Source: Clostridiales bacterium (lineage in GTDB: Bacteria; Bacillota; Clostridia; Oscillospirales; CAG-272). Taken from it: a stretch of 64,000 nucleotides of DNA. Of the stretch, positions 57,097-64,000 are shown in pieces (the first letter of the stretch is position 1; each line of letters opens with the position of its first letter). Where the stretch lies: NCBI GenBank assembly GCA_003150035.1, contig QALR01000016.1, positions 59,308 to 123,307 on the forward strand, given 5' to 3'. The notes under the pieces were generated by a model, which was given only the letters and a program-made list of their open reading frames with translations, did not search any database and was not told where the DNA came from. The position numbers and the translations under genes were made by a program.

Positions 57097-59029
57097 GGCG
57101 TTTTTTCACAGCTCCTTGTTTTTGCTTGGATTTGTTTTTTTGCGTGCGGGAAGTGATTTTATCGTGTTTTTTTCTTCCTGCTGCGGGCATTCTCTCATGA
57201 TGGAAGGGCGCCTTCGCTGCGGACTCCCGCGCGGGCGGGCGAATCAGACATTCGGGGCCGTAGCCGATGAGGTCCTCTCTGCCGGCCTTTTTTAGGGCGC
57301 GGAGAACAAGCGCTCGGTTTTCCGGACGGAAGTACTGAAGCAGAGCACGCTGCTCCGCTTTCTCCTCTTTTGTTTTGGGGACGAAAATCGGTTTTTCCGT
57401 ATAAGGATCGAGTCTTGTATAAAACATGCAGGTGGAAATGGTTCCGGGTGTCGGATAAAAATCCTGCACCTGCTCGGGGTGTAGCCCCTCTCTTTTGAGG
57501 AACAGAGCGAGCTCGATCGCATCTGAAAGGGTGCTGCCCGGATGTGACGACATCAGGTACGGCACGAGATACTGCTTTTTGTTCATGCTTTTGGTCAGCT
57601 CGTAAAACCGACGGCGGAATGCTTCGTATACGGCGATTTTCGGCTTTCCCATTGCGGCAAGCACCGCGTCCGAGCAGTGCTCCGGCGCGACCTTCAGTTG
57701 TCCGCTCACATGATAGCGGACAAGCTCCTTGAAAAACGTCTCGTCTTTGTCCAGAATCAGATAATCAAAACGGATCCCGGAACGGATAAAGACCTTTTTG
57801 ACGCCGGGAATCGCACGCAGACGCCGCAAAAGGTGCAGATACTCACTATGGTTGACGATAAGGTTTTTGCATGGCTCCGGTGCAAGGCATTGCTTACCCC
57901 GGCAAAGGCCATGCTTTTCTTGCCCTATGCAGGACGGATGGCGGAAATTGGCGGTCGGACCGCCGACGTCGTGGATATATCCTTTAAAATCCGGCAGCCC
58001 CGTCAGCAGCGTCGCCTCTCGTATCACGGAATCCTCGCTGCGTGCCGTAATGCCGCGCCCCTGATGATAGGCGATAGAACAGAAATGGCAGGCACCGAAG
58101 CAGCCGCGCACATGCGTAATGGAAAATTTGACCTCCTCGATGGCGGGGACCCCGCCTTCCGCTTCGTAGCTGGGATGGTAATTTCGTTCATACGGCAGCT
58201 CGTATACCCGGTCGAGCTCGTCTGTCTGAAGCGGCGGAGACGGGGGATTCTGCACAACGATGACACCCCCGTGCCGCTGAATGACGGTCCTGCCCCGCAC
58301 GGCGTCGTGCTCGTCCTGCTCGATACGACAGGAACGTGCATAGGCGAGGTATCCAGCAGGGGTTTTCGCTTTCACCTCGTCATAGGACGGACATTCGACC
58401 GAACCCGGAATATACTGATATTCGTCTGTGGGAACGGCATAGACGGTCCCGCGGATGTCATGCAGCGAGCAAACGGGTTCACCGTCGGCGAGTCTGCGGG
58501 CGATTTCGACTGTCTGATGCTCGCCCATGCCGAACATGAGCAGGTCCGCGCCGGAATCGATGAGAATGGAAGGACGCACGGCGTCGTCCCAATAATCGTA
58601 GTGGGCAAACCGCCGCAAAGAAGCCTCAAGCCCTCCGATGCAGAGAGGAATATCGCCGAAAAGACGACGCACGGCCCTGCAATAAACCGTGACGGCGCGG
58701 TCAGGGCGACGCCCCGCTTTGCCGCCGGCGGTGTAATAATCGTTGTGGCGTTTTCGCTTTGCTGCGGTGTAGTGCGCGACCATGGAATCGATGTTGCCGC
58801 CATTTACAAAGAAGGCGAGACGGGGCACCCCGAAGCGCAGATAATCCGCGTCGCTTTGCGGCTGCGGCAGGATGCAAACGTGCAGCCCTTCTGCCTCTAG
58901 CACGCGCGATACAATCGCCGTGCCGAAGCTTGGATGGTCCACATAGGCGTCGCCGGTGATGACGACGATATCCGGTGCGTCCCAACCGCGCGCGGTCATT
59001 TCTTCTTTTGTAATCGGCAGAAACGCCAT
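57086..59029 (-). CDS. YgiQ-family radical SAM protein (UPF0313)
   Basis: 647 residues. N-terminal cobalamin-binding-like region (MAFLPITKEEMTARGWDAPDIVVITGDAYVDHPSF in pieces), the radical SAM cluster motif CFGACHFC (near 314-321), IRSGIRFDYLI, and the conserved C-terminal DUF3362-type region with HPEQVQDFYPTPGTISTCMFYT. A basic, Lys-rich tail (KNKSKQKQGAVKKRHVR) ends the protein. The family has no established reaction. It starts 27 bases after the M18 aminopeptidase gene. Confidence 0.93.
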   Translation of the reverse strand: MAFLPITKEEMTARGWDAPDIVVITGDAYVDHPSFGTAIVSRVLEAEGLHVCILPQPQSDADYLRFGVPRLAFFVNGGNIDSMVAHYTAAKRKRHNDYYTAGGKAGRRPDRAVTVYCRAVRRLFGDIPLCIGGLEASLRRFAHYDYWDDAVRPSILIDSGADLLMFGMGEHQTVEIARRLADGEPVCSLHDIRGTVYAVPTDEYQYIPGSVECPSYDEVKAKTPAGYLAYARSCRIEQDEHDAVRGRTVIQRHGGVIVVQNPPSPPLQTDELDRVYELPYERNYHPSYEAEGGVPAIEEVKFSITHVRGCFGACHFCSIAYHQGRGITARSEDSVIREATLLTGLPDFKGYIHDVGGPTANFRHPSCIGQEKHGLCRGKQCLAPEPCKNLIVNHSEYLHLLRRLRAIPGVKKVFIRSGIRFDYLILDKDETFFKELVRYHVSGQLKVAPEHCSDAVLAAMGKPKIAVYEAFRRRFYELTKSMNKKQYLVPYLMSSHPGSTLSDAIELALFLKREGLHPEQVQDFYPTPGTISTCMFYTRLDPYTEKPIFVPKTKEEKAEQRALLQYFRPENRALVLRALKKAGREDLIGYGPECLIRPPARESAAKAPFHHERMPAAGRKKHDKITSRTQKNKSKQKQGAVKKRHVR

Positions 59030-59056
59030 AGTTCGCTCCGTTTCCTCCGCTTTCCG

Positions 59057-60343
59057 TTATCCTCTGAAGAAAGCGGAATAGAGTTTTGTCATGTAATAAG
59101 AGTCGTCCGTGCCGCCAAGCTCACGCACCGCGTGCATCGAGAGCATCGGATTGCCGATATCCACGGTCATCACGCCGTAATCCGCAGAGATGCCGGGCCC
59201 TATCGTGCCGCCGCCGCGCGCATCGCTTCGGTTGTTGAAAATCTGATAGGGAATGCCGTTTTTCTCGCAGAGCAGCTTGAAGAAGGCTGTGCCGCGAGGA
59301 GAGGTCGCGTAGGATTGTGTATAGGCGAGTTTCAGCACGGGACCGCCGTTGAGATAGATCGGCAGCGCCATTTCATGCTTGTTCTGATAAGAGGGATGGG
59401 TTGCGTGCGCCATATCGGCAGAAAACACAATAGTTTTGGCAAGCGCGCGATATTTGTCCTCGGCGCTGTAGCCGAGCTTTTCGCAGATCCTGTCGATGAT
59501 TTGCAAAATGGTATTGCTTTTCGCGCCCCGGTTGGAGTTTGAGCCGATTTCCTCATGGTCGAAGGCGACGGCGATATCGGAAATGGCACAGTTTTCCTCT
59601 CCCTCGATAAAGCCTGCCATCATGTCATGAGACATGGCGGCGTCGTCAAGCCTTGCGACGGAAATGAATTCGTCGTCTGCGCCGACAAAACAGCCGTCCT
59701 CGGCATCATACGGCGCAAGCTCAAAGCTCAGGATATCCTTTTCGGGCACTTTCAGATATTTTGCAAGGAAGCTGAGAAACTTTGGCTTTCCGTCCGAATT
59801 TTGTGCAAAGAAAGGAAGCAGATCGGTCTGCACGTTGAATTTTCCGTTTTCGTTGACGTCGCGCACGACGTGAATCGCCGCGCTCGGCAGGATGATAAGC
59901 GGTTTTTTCAGATTGACGTTGACGGGCTTTGCCTCTCCGTTTTCGTCTTTGACGAAAACGCGTCCGGCAAGCGCGAGCGGGCGGTCAAGCCAACCGTGAA
60001 GGATAAGTCCGCCATAAGATTCGAGCGTCAGACGCTCAATGCCGCATTCCACCTTGGAAGGGACCGTTTTGATGCGGAAGCCGGGCGAATCCTGATGCGC
60101 CGCGCCGATGCGGAAGCCGGTCTCACGCGGGTCGCCTGTGATGCGGAACGCCGCGCACTGTGTGCCCTCTTTGGTGAAATAGTAAGTTTTTCCCTTTTCG
60201 ATCTGCCATGCGGCGCCTTCATCGAGACGTGCGGCGCCCGAGGCGTCCAGCATCGCGGAAAGCGCGTCTGTCGCCTGAAAGGCGGTCGGAGCGCTGTTCA
60301 GAAAATTTAACAGGTCTTTTGCATATTGTTTTTTCGTTTTCAT
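59057..60343 (-). CDS. M18-family aminopeptidase
   Basis: Zinc aminopeptidase with preference for acidic or neutral N-terminal residues. Metal ligands in GAAHQDSPGFRIK (His, near 98), DDAAMSHDMMAGF, AVAFDHEEIGSNSNRGAKS (catalytic Glu and metal ligands, near 265) and the C-terminal GNPMLSMHAVRELGGTDD (His). 428 residues, complete, cytosolic. It follows lplA by 44 bases and has aaggag before its ATG. Confidence 0.94.
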   Translation of the reverse strand: MKTKKQYAKDLLNFLNSAPTAFQATDALSAMLDASGAARLDEGAAWQIEKGKTYYFTKEGTQCAAFRITGDPRETGFRIGAAHQDSPGFRIKTVPSKVECGIERLTLESYGGLILHGWLDRPLALAGRVFVKDENGEAKPVNVNLKKPLIILPSAAIHVVRDVNENGKFNVQTDLLPFFAQNSDGKPKFLSFLAKYLKVPEKDILSFELAPYDAEDGCFVGADDEFISVARLDDAAMSHDMMAGFIEGEENCAISDIAVAFDHEEIGSNSNRGAKSNTILQIIDRICEKLGYSAEDKYRALAKTIVFSADMAHATHPSYQNKHEMALPIYLNGGPVLKLAYTQSYATSPRGTAFFKLLCEKNGIPYQIFNNRSDARGGGTIGPGISADYGVMTVDIGNPMLSMHAVRELGGTDDSYYMTKLYSAFFRG

Positions 60344-60387
60344 AAGGAGTTCCTTTCATATGGGATTTATTTTCGCGTAATTTCTTG

Positions 60388-61413
60388 TCAGTTCGCCGCC
60401 TCACAGATCAGAGCCGCGATTTCATCCGGCGAGGCACCTGCGATATAGCGCGAAAGCCCCGACGCTGCAAGCGTCTCGACAAGGGTATCATAGGAAAGCT
60501 TTGCGCCGACAAGAGAATTTTCAAGCGCGCCGATATCGTCGATACCGAAAAAATCGCCGGCAAAGGAAATTTCTCGAAGTCTTGTGCCGTCAGCGCGAAG
60601 CATGACCGAGACGGTTCCGAAATCAAATCGCCGTTTTTTTATTTTTTCTCCCGAAGCAAAAGAGCCATAAAGCCAAGCTTCGGTGCGATATTTGCGCTCG
60701 GCAAGCGAATCGATTGCCGAGCTGTCCTGCGGGGAAAAGCGCATAGAAACCGCGCCGCTATCAAGAAAGAATTTTTCAAGATATCGCTTGAAATCCTCCG
60801 CTGTCATGTCGGCGTATTCCGGCGAGAGAAGCGTTTGAAGATTGACGACACGGCTTTTTACACTTCGAATTCCTTTTGCAGAAAGCTTTTCTTTGTCTGG
60901 CGTCAGTACGGCGGACATGATGGAAAGCTCTGCCGAAAAAAGCAGTGTGCCATGGTGCAAAAGCATTTTCCTAGGGGACCCGTCCGGATTTTTTCCTTTA
61001 TTATATATGCACTCCGCTGTTCCGGAACATTTTCTCCCGTCGGGAACGGTAACAAGATCGTTTCTGCCGGAGAGGGCAACGGAAATACCAAGCCCTGCCA
61101 ATGCTTCCTGAATGGGACCGGCAAAAGCGGCAAATTGAAGCGCCGCTCCGTCCGGTATGATGAAGCTGTAATTGATATTTCCCTTATCATGAAAGACGGC
61201 TCCTCCGCCGGACAGCCGCCGGACAATTTTGATGCCGTTGCGAGAAGCAAAATCAAAATCGACCTCAGAGCGCGCATCCTGATTTTTTCCAATAACAACG
61301 GCCGGATCATTTTGCCACAGCATCACACATGGCTCTTTCGTTGTCATAAGAAGAAATTCTTCTGTCGCCATATTGCGGAAAGGATCCCTGCCATCATTGT
61401 GCCAAAGAAGCAT
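60388..61413 (-). CDS. lplA: Lipoate-protein ligase A
   Basis: Attaches lipoate to E2/GcvH-type proteins by way of lipoyl-AMP. The LplA catalytic core shows VVIGKNQDARSEV, the signature VRRLSGGGAVFHDKGNINYS (near 68-88), GRNDLVTVPDGRKCSGTAE (Lys in the active site) and LHHGTLLFS. A C-terminal accessory domain (about 255-341) is present, as in full-length LplA. ATG 61413 follows aaagagg by seven bases; a TTG two codons upstream is also in frame. It heads the minus-strand run down to the noc-like gene. No lipoylated protein gene is in the window. Confidence 0.93.
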   Translation of the reverse strand: MLLWHNDGRDPFRNMATEEFLLMTTKEPCVMLWQNDPAVVIGKNQDARSEVDFDFASRNGIKIVRRLSGGGAVFHDKGNINYSFIIPDGAALQFAAFAGPIQEALAGLGISVALSGRNDLVTVPDGRKCSGTAECIYNKGKNPDGSPRKMLLHHGTLLFSAELSIMSAVLTPDKEKLSAKGIRSVKSRVVNLQTLLSPEYADMTAEDFKRYLEKFFLDSGAVSMRFSPQDSSAIDSLAERKYRTEAWLYGSFASGEKIKKRRFDFGTVSVMLRADGTRLREISFAGDFFGIDDIGALENSLVGAKLSYDTLVETLAASGLSRYIAGASPDEIAALICEAAN

Positions 61414-61457
61414 GGCCAAACCTCTTTATTTTATAGATTTTTATCATTGTAAAAAAT

Positions 61458-61486
61458 ATTCTATCACAAAGTTAGACTCTTATCAA
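61458..61486 (-). promoter_or_regulatory. Promoter of the lplA-to-noc run
   Basis: Minus-strand TTGATA (61481-61486), 17-base spacer, TAGAAT (61458-61463), divergent from the PII-like gene promoter 40 bases away. Confidence 0.78.
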
Positions 61487-61525
61487 GGCGTTTGACGGAA
61501 AAACGGAAGAAATCCCGACAAAAAC

Positions 61526-61554
61526 TTGACTCGCCTGTGTGCGAATGCTATAAT
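61526..61554 (+). promoter_or_regulatory. Promoter of the PII-like / antiporter operon
   Basis: TTGACT (61526-61531), 17-base spacer, TATAAT (61549-61554). The start near 61561 falls on the ATG there, so translation must begin later, at GTG 61597 behind aagggg. Confidence 0.9.
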
Positions 61555-61596
61555 GTTTTAATGAGAATAAAATGTTCCGAAGGGGATGTGATCGCT

Positions 61597-61935
61597 GTGT
61601 TGCTTTATGTTTTAATTTTGAATAAACTCGAGTGTATGCCGAAACTGCTTTCTGCTTTGATGCGTGCGGGGATCAAGGGAGGAACGGTTTATGACTCCAT
61701 GGGGATGGTTCAGTATGTCGGACATGACATGACAGAGCCTCCGCCGATTTTTGGATCTCTGCGCAAATATCTGCATCCGGACGGAGGAAACAACAAAACG
61801 CTTCTTTTGCTTTTGGAGAAAGAGCAGCTCCCGGTGGTGAAGGAGATTGTAAAAGAGATGACGGGGGGCCTTTCTCATCCGGATGTCGGAATCGCGTTTA
61901 CTGTCCCGGTGACAGACACGGATGGTGTTCTTTGA
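61597..61935 (+). CDS. PII-like (GlnB-fold) small protein
   Basis: About 112 residues from GTG 61597 (MLLYVLILNKLECMPKLL). The pattern ILNKLECMPKLLSALMRAGIKGGTVYDSMGM, a short central loop (GHDMTEPPPIFGSLRKYL), then NKTLLLLLEKEQLPVVKEIVKEM and PDVGIAFTVPV is that of PII-like ferredoxin-fold proteins with a shortened T-loop. Such proteins often sit beside the transporter they control, here the cation/proton antiporter. aagggg (61580-61585) lies 11 bases before the GTG; an in-frame ATG at 61561 coincides with the transcription start and is unlikely. The ligand is unknown. Confidence 0.8.
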   Translation: MLLYVLILNKLECMPKLLSALMRAGIKGGTVYDSMGMVQYVGHDMTEPPPIFGSLRKYLHPDGGNNKTLLLLLEKEQLPVVKEIVKEMTGGLSHPDVGIAFTVPVTDTDGVL

Positions 61936-61969
61936 CGGAGATACGGCGCGGGAGAGAGCCGACGATTAG

Positions 61970-62047
61970 ATGGCAATTATATTTTTAGATTCTTATATAG
62001 TGAGGAAGGCGATTCCGGATTCGGAACCGATGGATCTTTTGTCATGA
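61970..62047 (+). CDS. 25-codon ORF translationally coupled to the antiporter gene
   Basis: ATG at 61970 opens a 25-residue frame (MAIIFLDSYIVRKAIPDSEP..., ending MDLLS) whose TGA stop overlaps the antiporter ATG in an ATGA. ggagagag lies about 12 bases upstream. The antiporter itself has only a weak ribosome binding site (ggat), so this reading could provide coupled initiation. It may still be chance in a 108-base gap; no homolog is known to me. Confidence 0.4.
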   Translation: MAIIFLDSYIVRKAIPDSEPMDLLS

Positions 62048-63240
62048 ATACGTTATTGTCTTTGGGGATCGCGATGGCGGCGGGGCTATTGTTTACGAGA
62101 ATTGTGAAGCTCGTTAAACTGCCGAATGTTACAGGATATCTTTTAGCAGGACTGCTTATCGGGCCGAGCGTCCTCGGCTTTGTCAGCAAAGAGGCGGTGG
62201 AAAGTTTCGATATTTTGGTTACGCTTGCGCTTGGATTTATCGCTTTTTCCATCGGGGGAGAGTTCAAGCTGGATACGTTGAAAAAGCTGGGCAAAAAGGT
62301 AACCGTCATCACGCTTGTGCAGGCTCTTGGCGCCGTGGTTGCTGTTTTCGCCGTGCTGCTTGTCGCCGGGGCGCTTGGCGCATTCGGAGAAAATTATTTG
62401 CCTCTGGTGTTTACATTATCCGCTATTGCGACTGCGACGGCACCTGCCGCGACCTTACTTGTCGTAAGACAATATAAGGCGCACGGACCGCTGACGGAAA
62501 CGCTTTTGCCGGTTGTTGCAGGGGATGATGCGATAGGATTGATAATTTTTTCAATTTTTATGGCGATAGCGCAAACGCTAGCCGTAGGAACAGAGCCTAC
62601 GGTTATGAGCATGCTCCTAGAACCGCTAGCGGAAATCGGACTTTCGCTTCTTATTGGCTTTGGGCTCGGTCTTCTTGTCGCGCTCGGGACAAGACTTTTC
62701 AAGTCGAGGGCCAATCGCCTTTGCCTTTGCGTAACCGCTACGGTAATAGGGGTGGGGCTTTCGGAGCTTCTGGAGCTGTCGTCGCTTTTGCTTTGTATGA
62801 TGATCGGCGCAGTCCTTGCTAACCTTGGCCGAGATGTGGAGAAAGTCCTCGACGGTACGGACAGATGGACTCCCCCTCTTTTTATGTTGTTTTTTGTCAT
62901 CTCGGGCGCAGATCTCGACCTTTCGATTCTCCCTGCGGTCGGGCTTCTCGGCGCGCTTTATATCCTGGCGCGGACGGTCGGAAAATATTTCGGGGCGATG
63001 GCGGGCTCCGCAATGGCCAAAGCGGAACCGAGTGTACGGAAATATCTTGGCTTTGCTCTTCTGCCTCAGGCGGGGGTGGCCGTCGGAATGGCACAGATTG
63101 CCGTCGCCGAGCTTCCGCAGGCATATGGTCCGAAGATTCAGGCGGTGGTCCTCTGTGCGACCTTGGTTTATGAAATTGTGGGACCCGTTTTGACGAAATT
63201 TTCTTTGAAGAAAGCCGGGGAAATCGGAAAGGATGCTTGA
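62044..63240 (+). CDS. Cation/proton antiporter (CPA2, KefB/NapA-like)
   Basis: 398 residues, some twelve or thirteen hydrophobic segments across the whole length, no cytosolic TrkA-N domain. Typical CPA2 features: [21 protein letters not shown] (near 25-46), [52 protein letters not shown] (near 158-171, with the paired Asp residues of electrogenic antiporters of this class) and [18 protein letters not shown]. Exchanges Na+ or K+ for H+ at the membrane; which cation is not determined. It is in an operon with a PII-like protein, a likely regulator. Confidence 0.88.
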   Translation: MNTLLSLGIAMAAGLLFTRIVKLVKLPNVTGYLLAGLLIGPSVLGFVSKEAVESFDILVTLALGFIAFSIGGEFKLDTLKKLGKKVTVITLVQALGAVVAVFAVLLVAGALGAFGENYLPLVFTLSAIATATAPAATLLVVRQYKAHGPLTETLLPVVAGDDAIGLIIFSIFMAIAQTLAVGTEPTVMSMLLEPLAEIGLSLLIGFGLGLLVALGTRLFKSRANRLCLCVTATVIGVGLSELLELSSLLLCMMIGAVLANLGRDVEKVLDGTDRWTPPLFMLFFVISGADLDLSILPAVGLLGALYILARTVGKYFGAMAGSAMAKAEPSVRKYLGFALLPQAGVAVGMAQIAVAELPQAYGPKIQAVVLCATLVYEIVGPVLTKFSLKKAGEIGKDA

Positions 63241-63248
63241 AAATTGTG

Positions 63249-63281
63249 AAAAAGAGCCGTTTTAAGGCGGCTCTTTTTTGA
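63249..63281 (+). terminator. Rho-independent terminator after the antiporter gene
   Basis: Stem agagccg (63253-63259) / cggctct (63268-63274), loop ttttaagg, followed by six T. Confidence 0.9.
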
Positions 63282-63360
63282 TATTGAAAAGAAGAATTGC
63301 AGTATTCTATGCAGGATGTCCGATAAATGTGAAAAAATGAAAAATTTTTTAAAAATTCTC

Positions 63361-63390
63361 TTGACAAAGGGGGATAGGATGTGATAGAAT
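63361..63390 (+). promoter_or_regulatory. Ribosomal RNA operon promoter
   Basis: TTGACA (63361-63366), 18-base spacer, TAGAAT (63385-63390), after an A/T-rich upstream stretch. The only promoter-like match seen between the terminator and the 16S gene. Confidence 0.8.
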
Positions 63391-63399
63391 AATCGAGCC

Positions 63400-63577
63400 G
63401 CTTCTGGGAGGGGAACAAACAGGGGGGCGCTAGGTCCTTGGAAATTGAACAACAACGAAAGAACGAAAAAAGATCTCGTTGAGAAACTTTGAACAGTACT
63501 TTTAGGAAAAGAAGCTAAGATAAGCTCTGAAGAAGGTATCAGCGGGCAGAGGAGACTTTGTCCGGGGATATACAAAT
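63400..63577 (+). other. 16S rRNA precursor leader
   Basis: Transcribed spacer between the rrn promoter and mature 16S. It contains ccttggaaattgaacaac and actttgaaca, resembling rRNA leader elements of Firmicutes (boxA-like, low certainty). No tRNA or ORF was seen. Confidence 0.6.

Positions 63578-64000
<423 letters not shown>

Noticed and set aside
57677..58900. 407-codon open frame antisense to the YgiQ-like gene
   Set aside because: Shadow of a well-conserved radical SAM gene; no start signals.

Overview
The window is bacterial chromosome from a Firmicute, most likely an anaerobic or gut-type member of class Clostridia. The evidence is the gene order (priA-def-fmt-rsmB-rlmN-stp-prkC-rsgA; dnaA-dnaN-recF-remB-gyrB-gyrA), a T-box ahead of pheST, AGGAGG-type ribosome binding sites, near-consensus sigma-A promoters, RNase Y, a CD1247-type protein after efp, and the start of a 16S rRNA gene at the right edge. 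I cannot name a genus. No phage, insertion sequence, CRISPR array or tRNA gene was recognised.

Layout. 1-9.15 kb (+): translation and maturation operon, ending with a PP2C phosphatase, a Ser/Thr kinase without PASTA domains, and RsgA, then a clear terminator. 9.2-12.2 kb: a membrane protein behind a strongly structured leader (-), a glycerol-1-phosphate dehydrogenase (+), and a small secreted or anchored protein (+). 12.2-18.3 kb (-): a 2036-residue SLH-domain surface protein. 18.6-22.4 kb (-): pheT-pheS under a T-box. 22.5-24.8 kb (+): a lipoprotein and RNase Y. 25.0-37.8 kb (-): one long run, dnaA, [oriC], dnaN, recF, remB, gyrB, gyrA, recA, recX, a PepV-like dipeptidase and a lipoprotein. 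38.0-48.2 kb (+): YmdB-like phosphodiesterase, acetyltransferase, S-adenosylhomocysteinase, alpha-L-rhamnosidase, SbcD/YhaO-like nuclease, proline peptidase, EF-P, a CD1247-type protein, and a SurA/PrsA-like lipoprotein. 48.3-61.4 kb (-): lplA, M18 aminopeptidase, YgiQ-like radical SAM protein, galK, walJ, rlmH, mnmG, rsmG, a Noc-like ParB paralogue, parA, parB and a membrane protein, with two parS sites. 61.5-63.3 kb (+): PII-like protein, a 25-codon ORF and a cation/proton antiporter. 63.36 kb to the end: rrn promoter, leader and 16S rRNA 5' part.

The window spans the replication origin, between dnaA and dnaN, with DnaA-box-like sequences of the form TTTTCCACA and TTTTCAACA. The mnmG-rsmG-noc-parA-parB block that usually points away from oriC here points towards it, 12-18 kb away. 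The usual rpmH-rnpA-yidC-jag-mnmE neighbours are absent, so the origin region looks rearranged. Start codons were often settled by promoters lying inside the longest open frame (egsA, rny, rhamnosidase, PII-like gene).

The less ordinary items are: the structured leader at 9.87-10.05 kb; the repeat-flanked promoter of the giant SLH protein; a parS-like site embedded in the coding end of the Noc-like gene; the PASTA-less kinase; and the PII-like / micro-ORF / antiporter operon.
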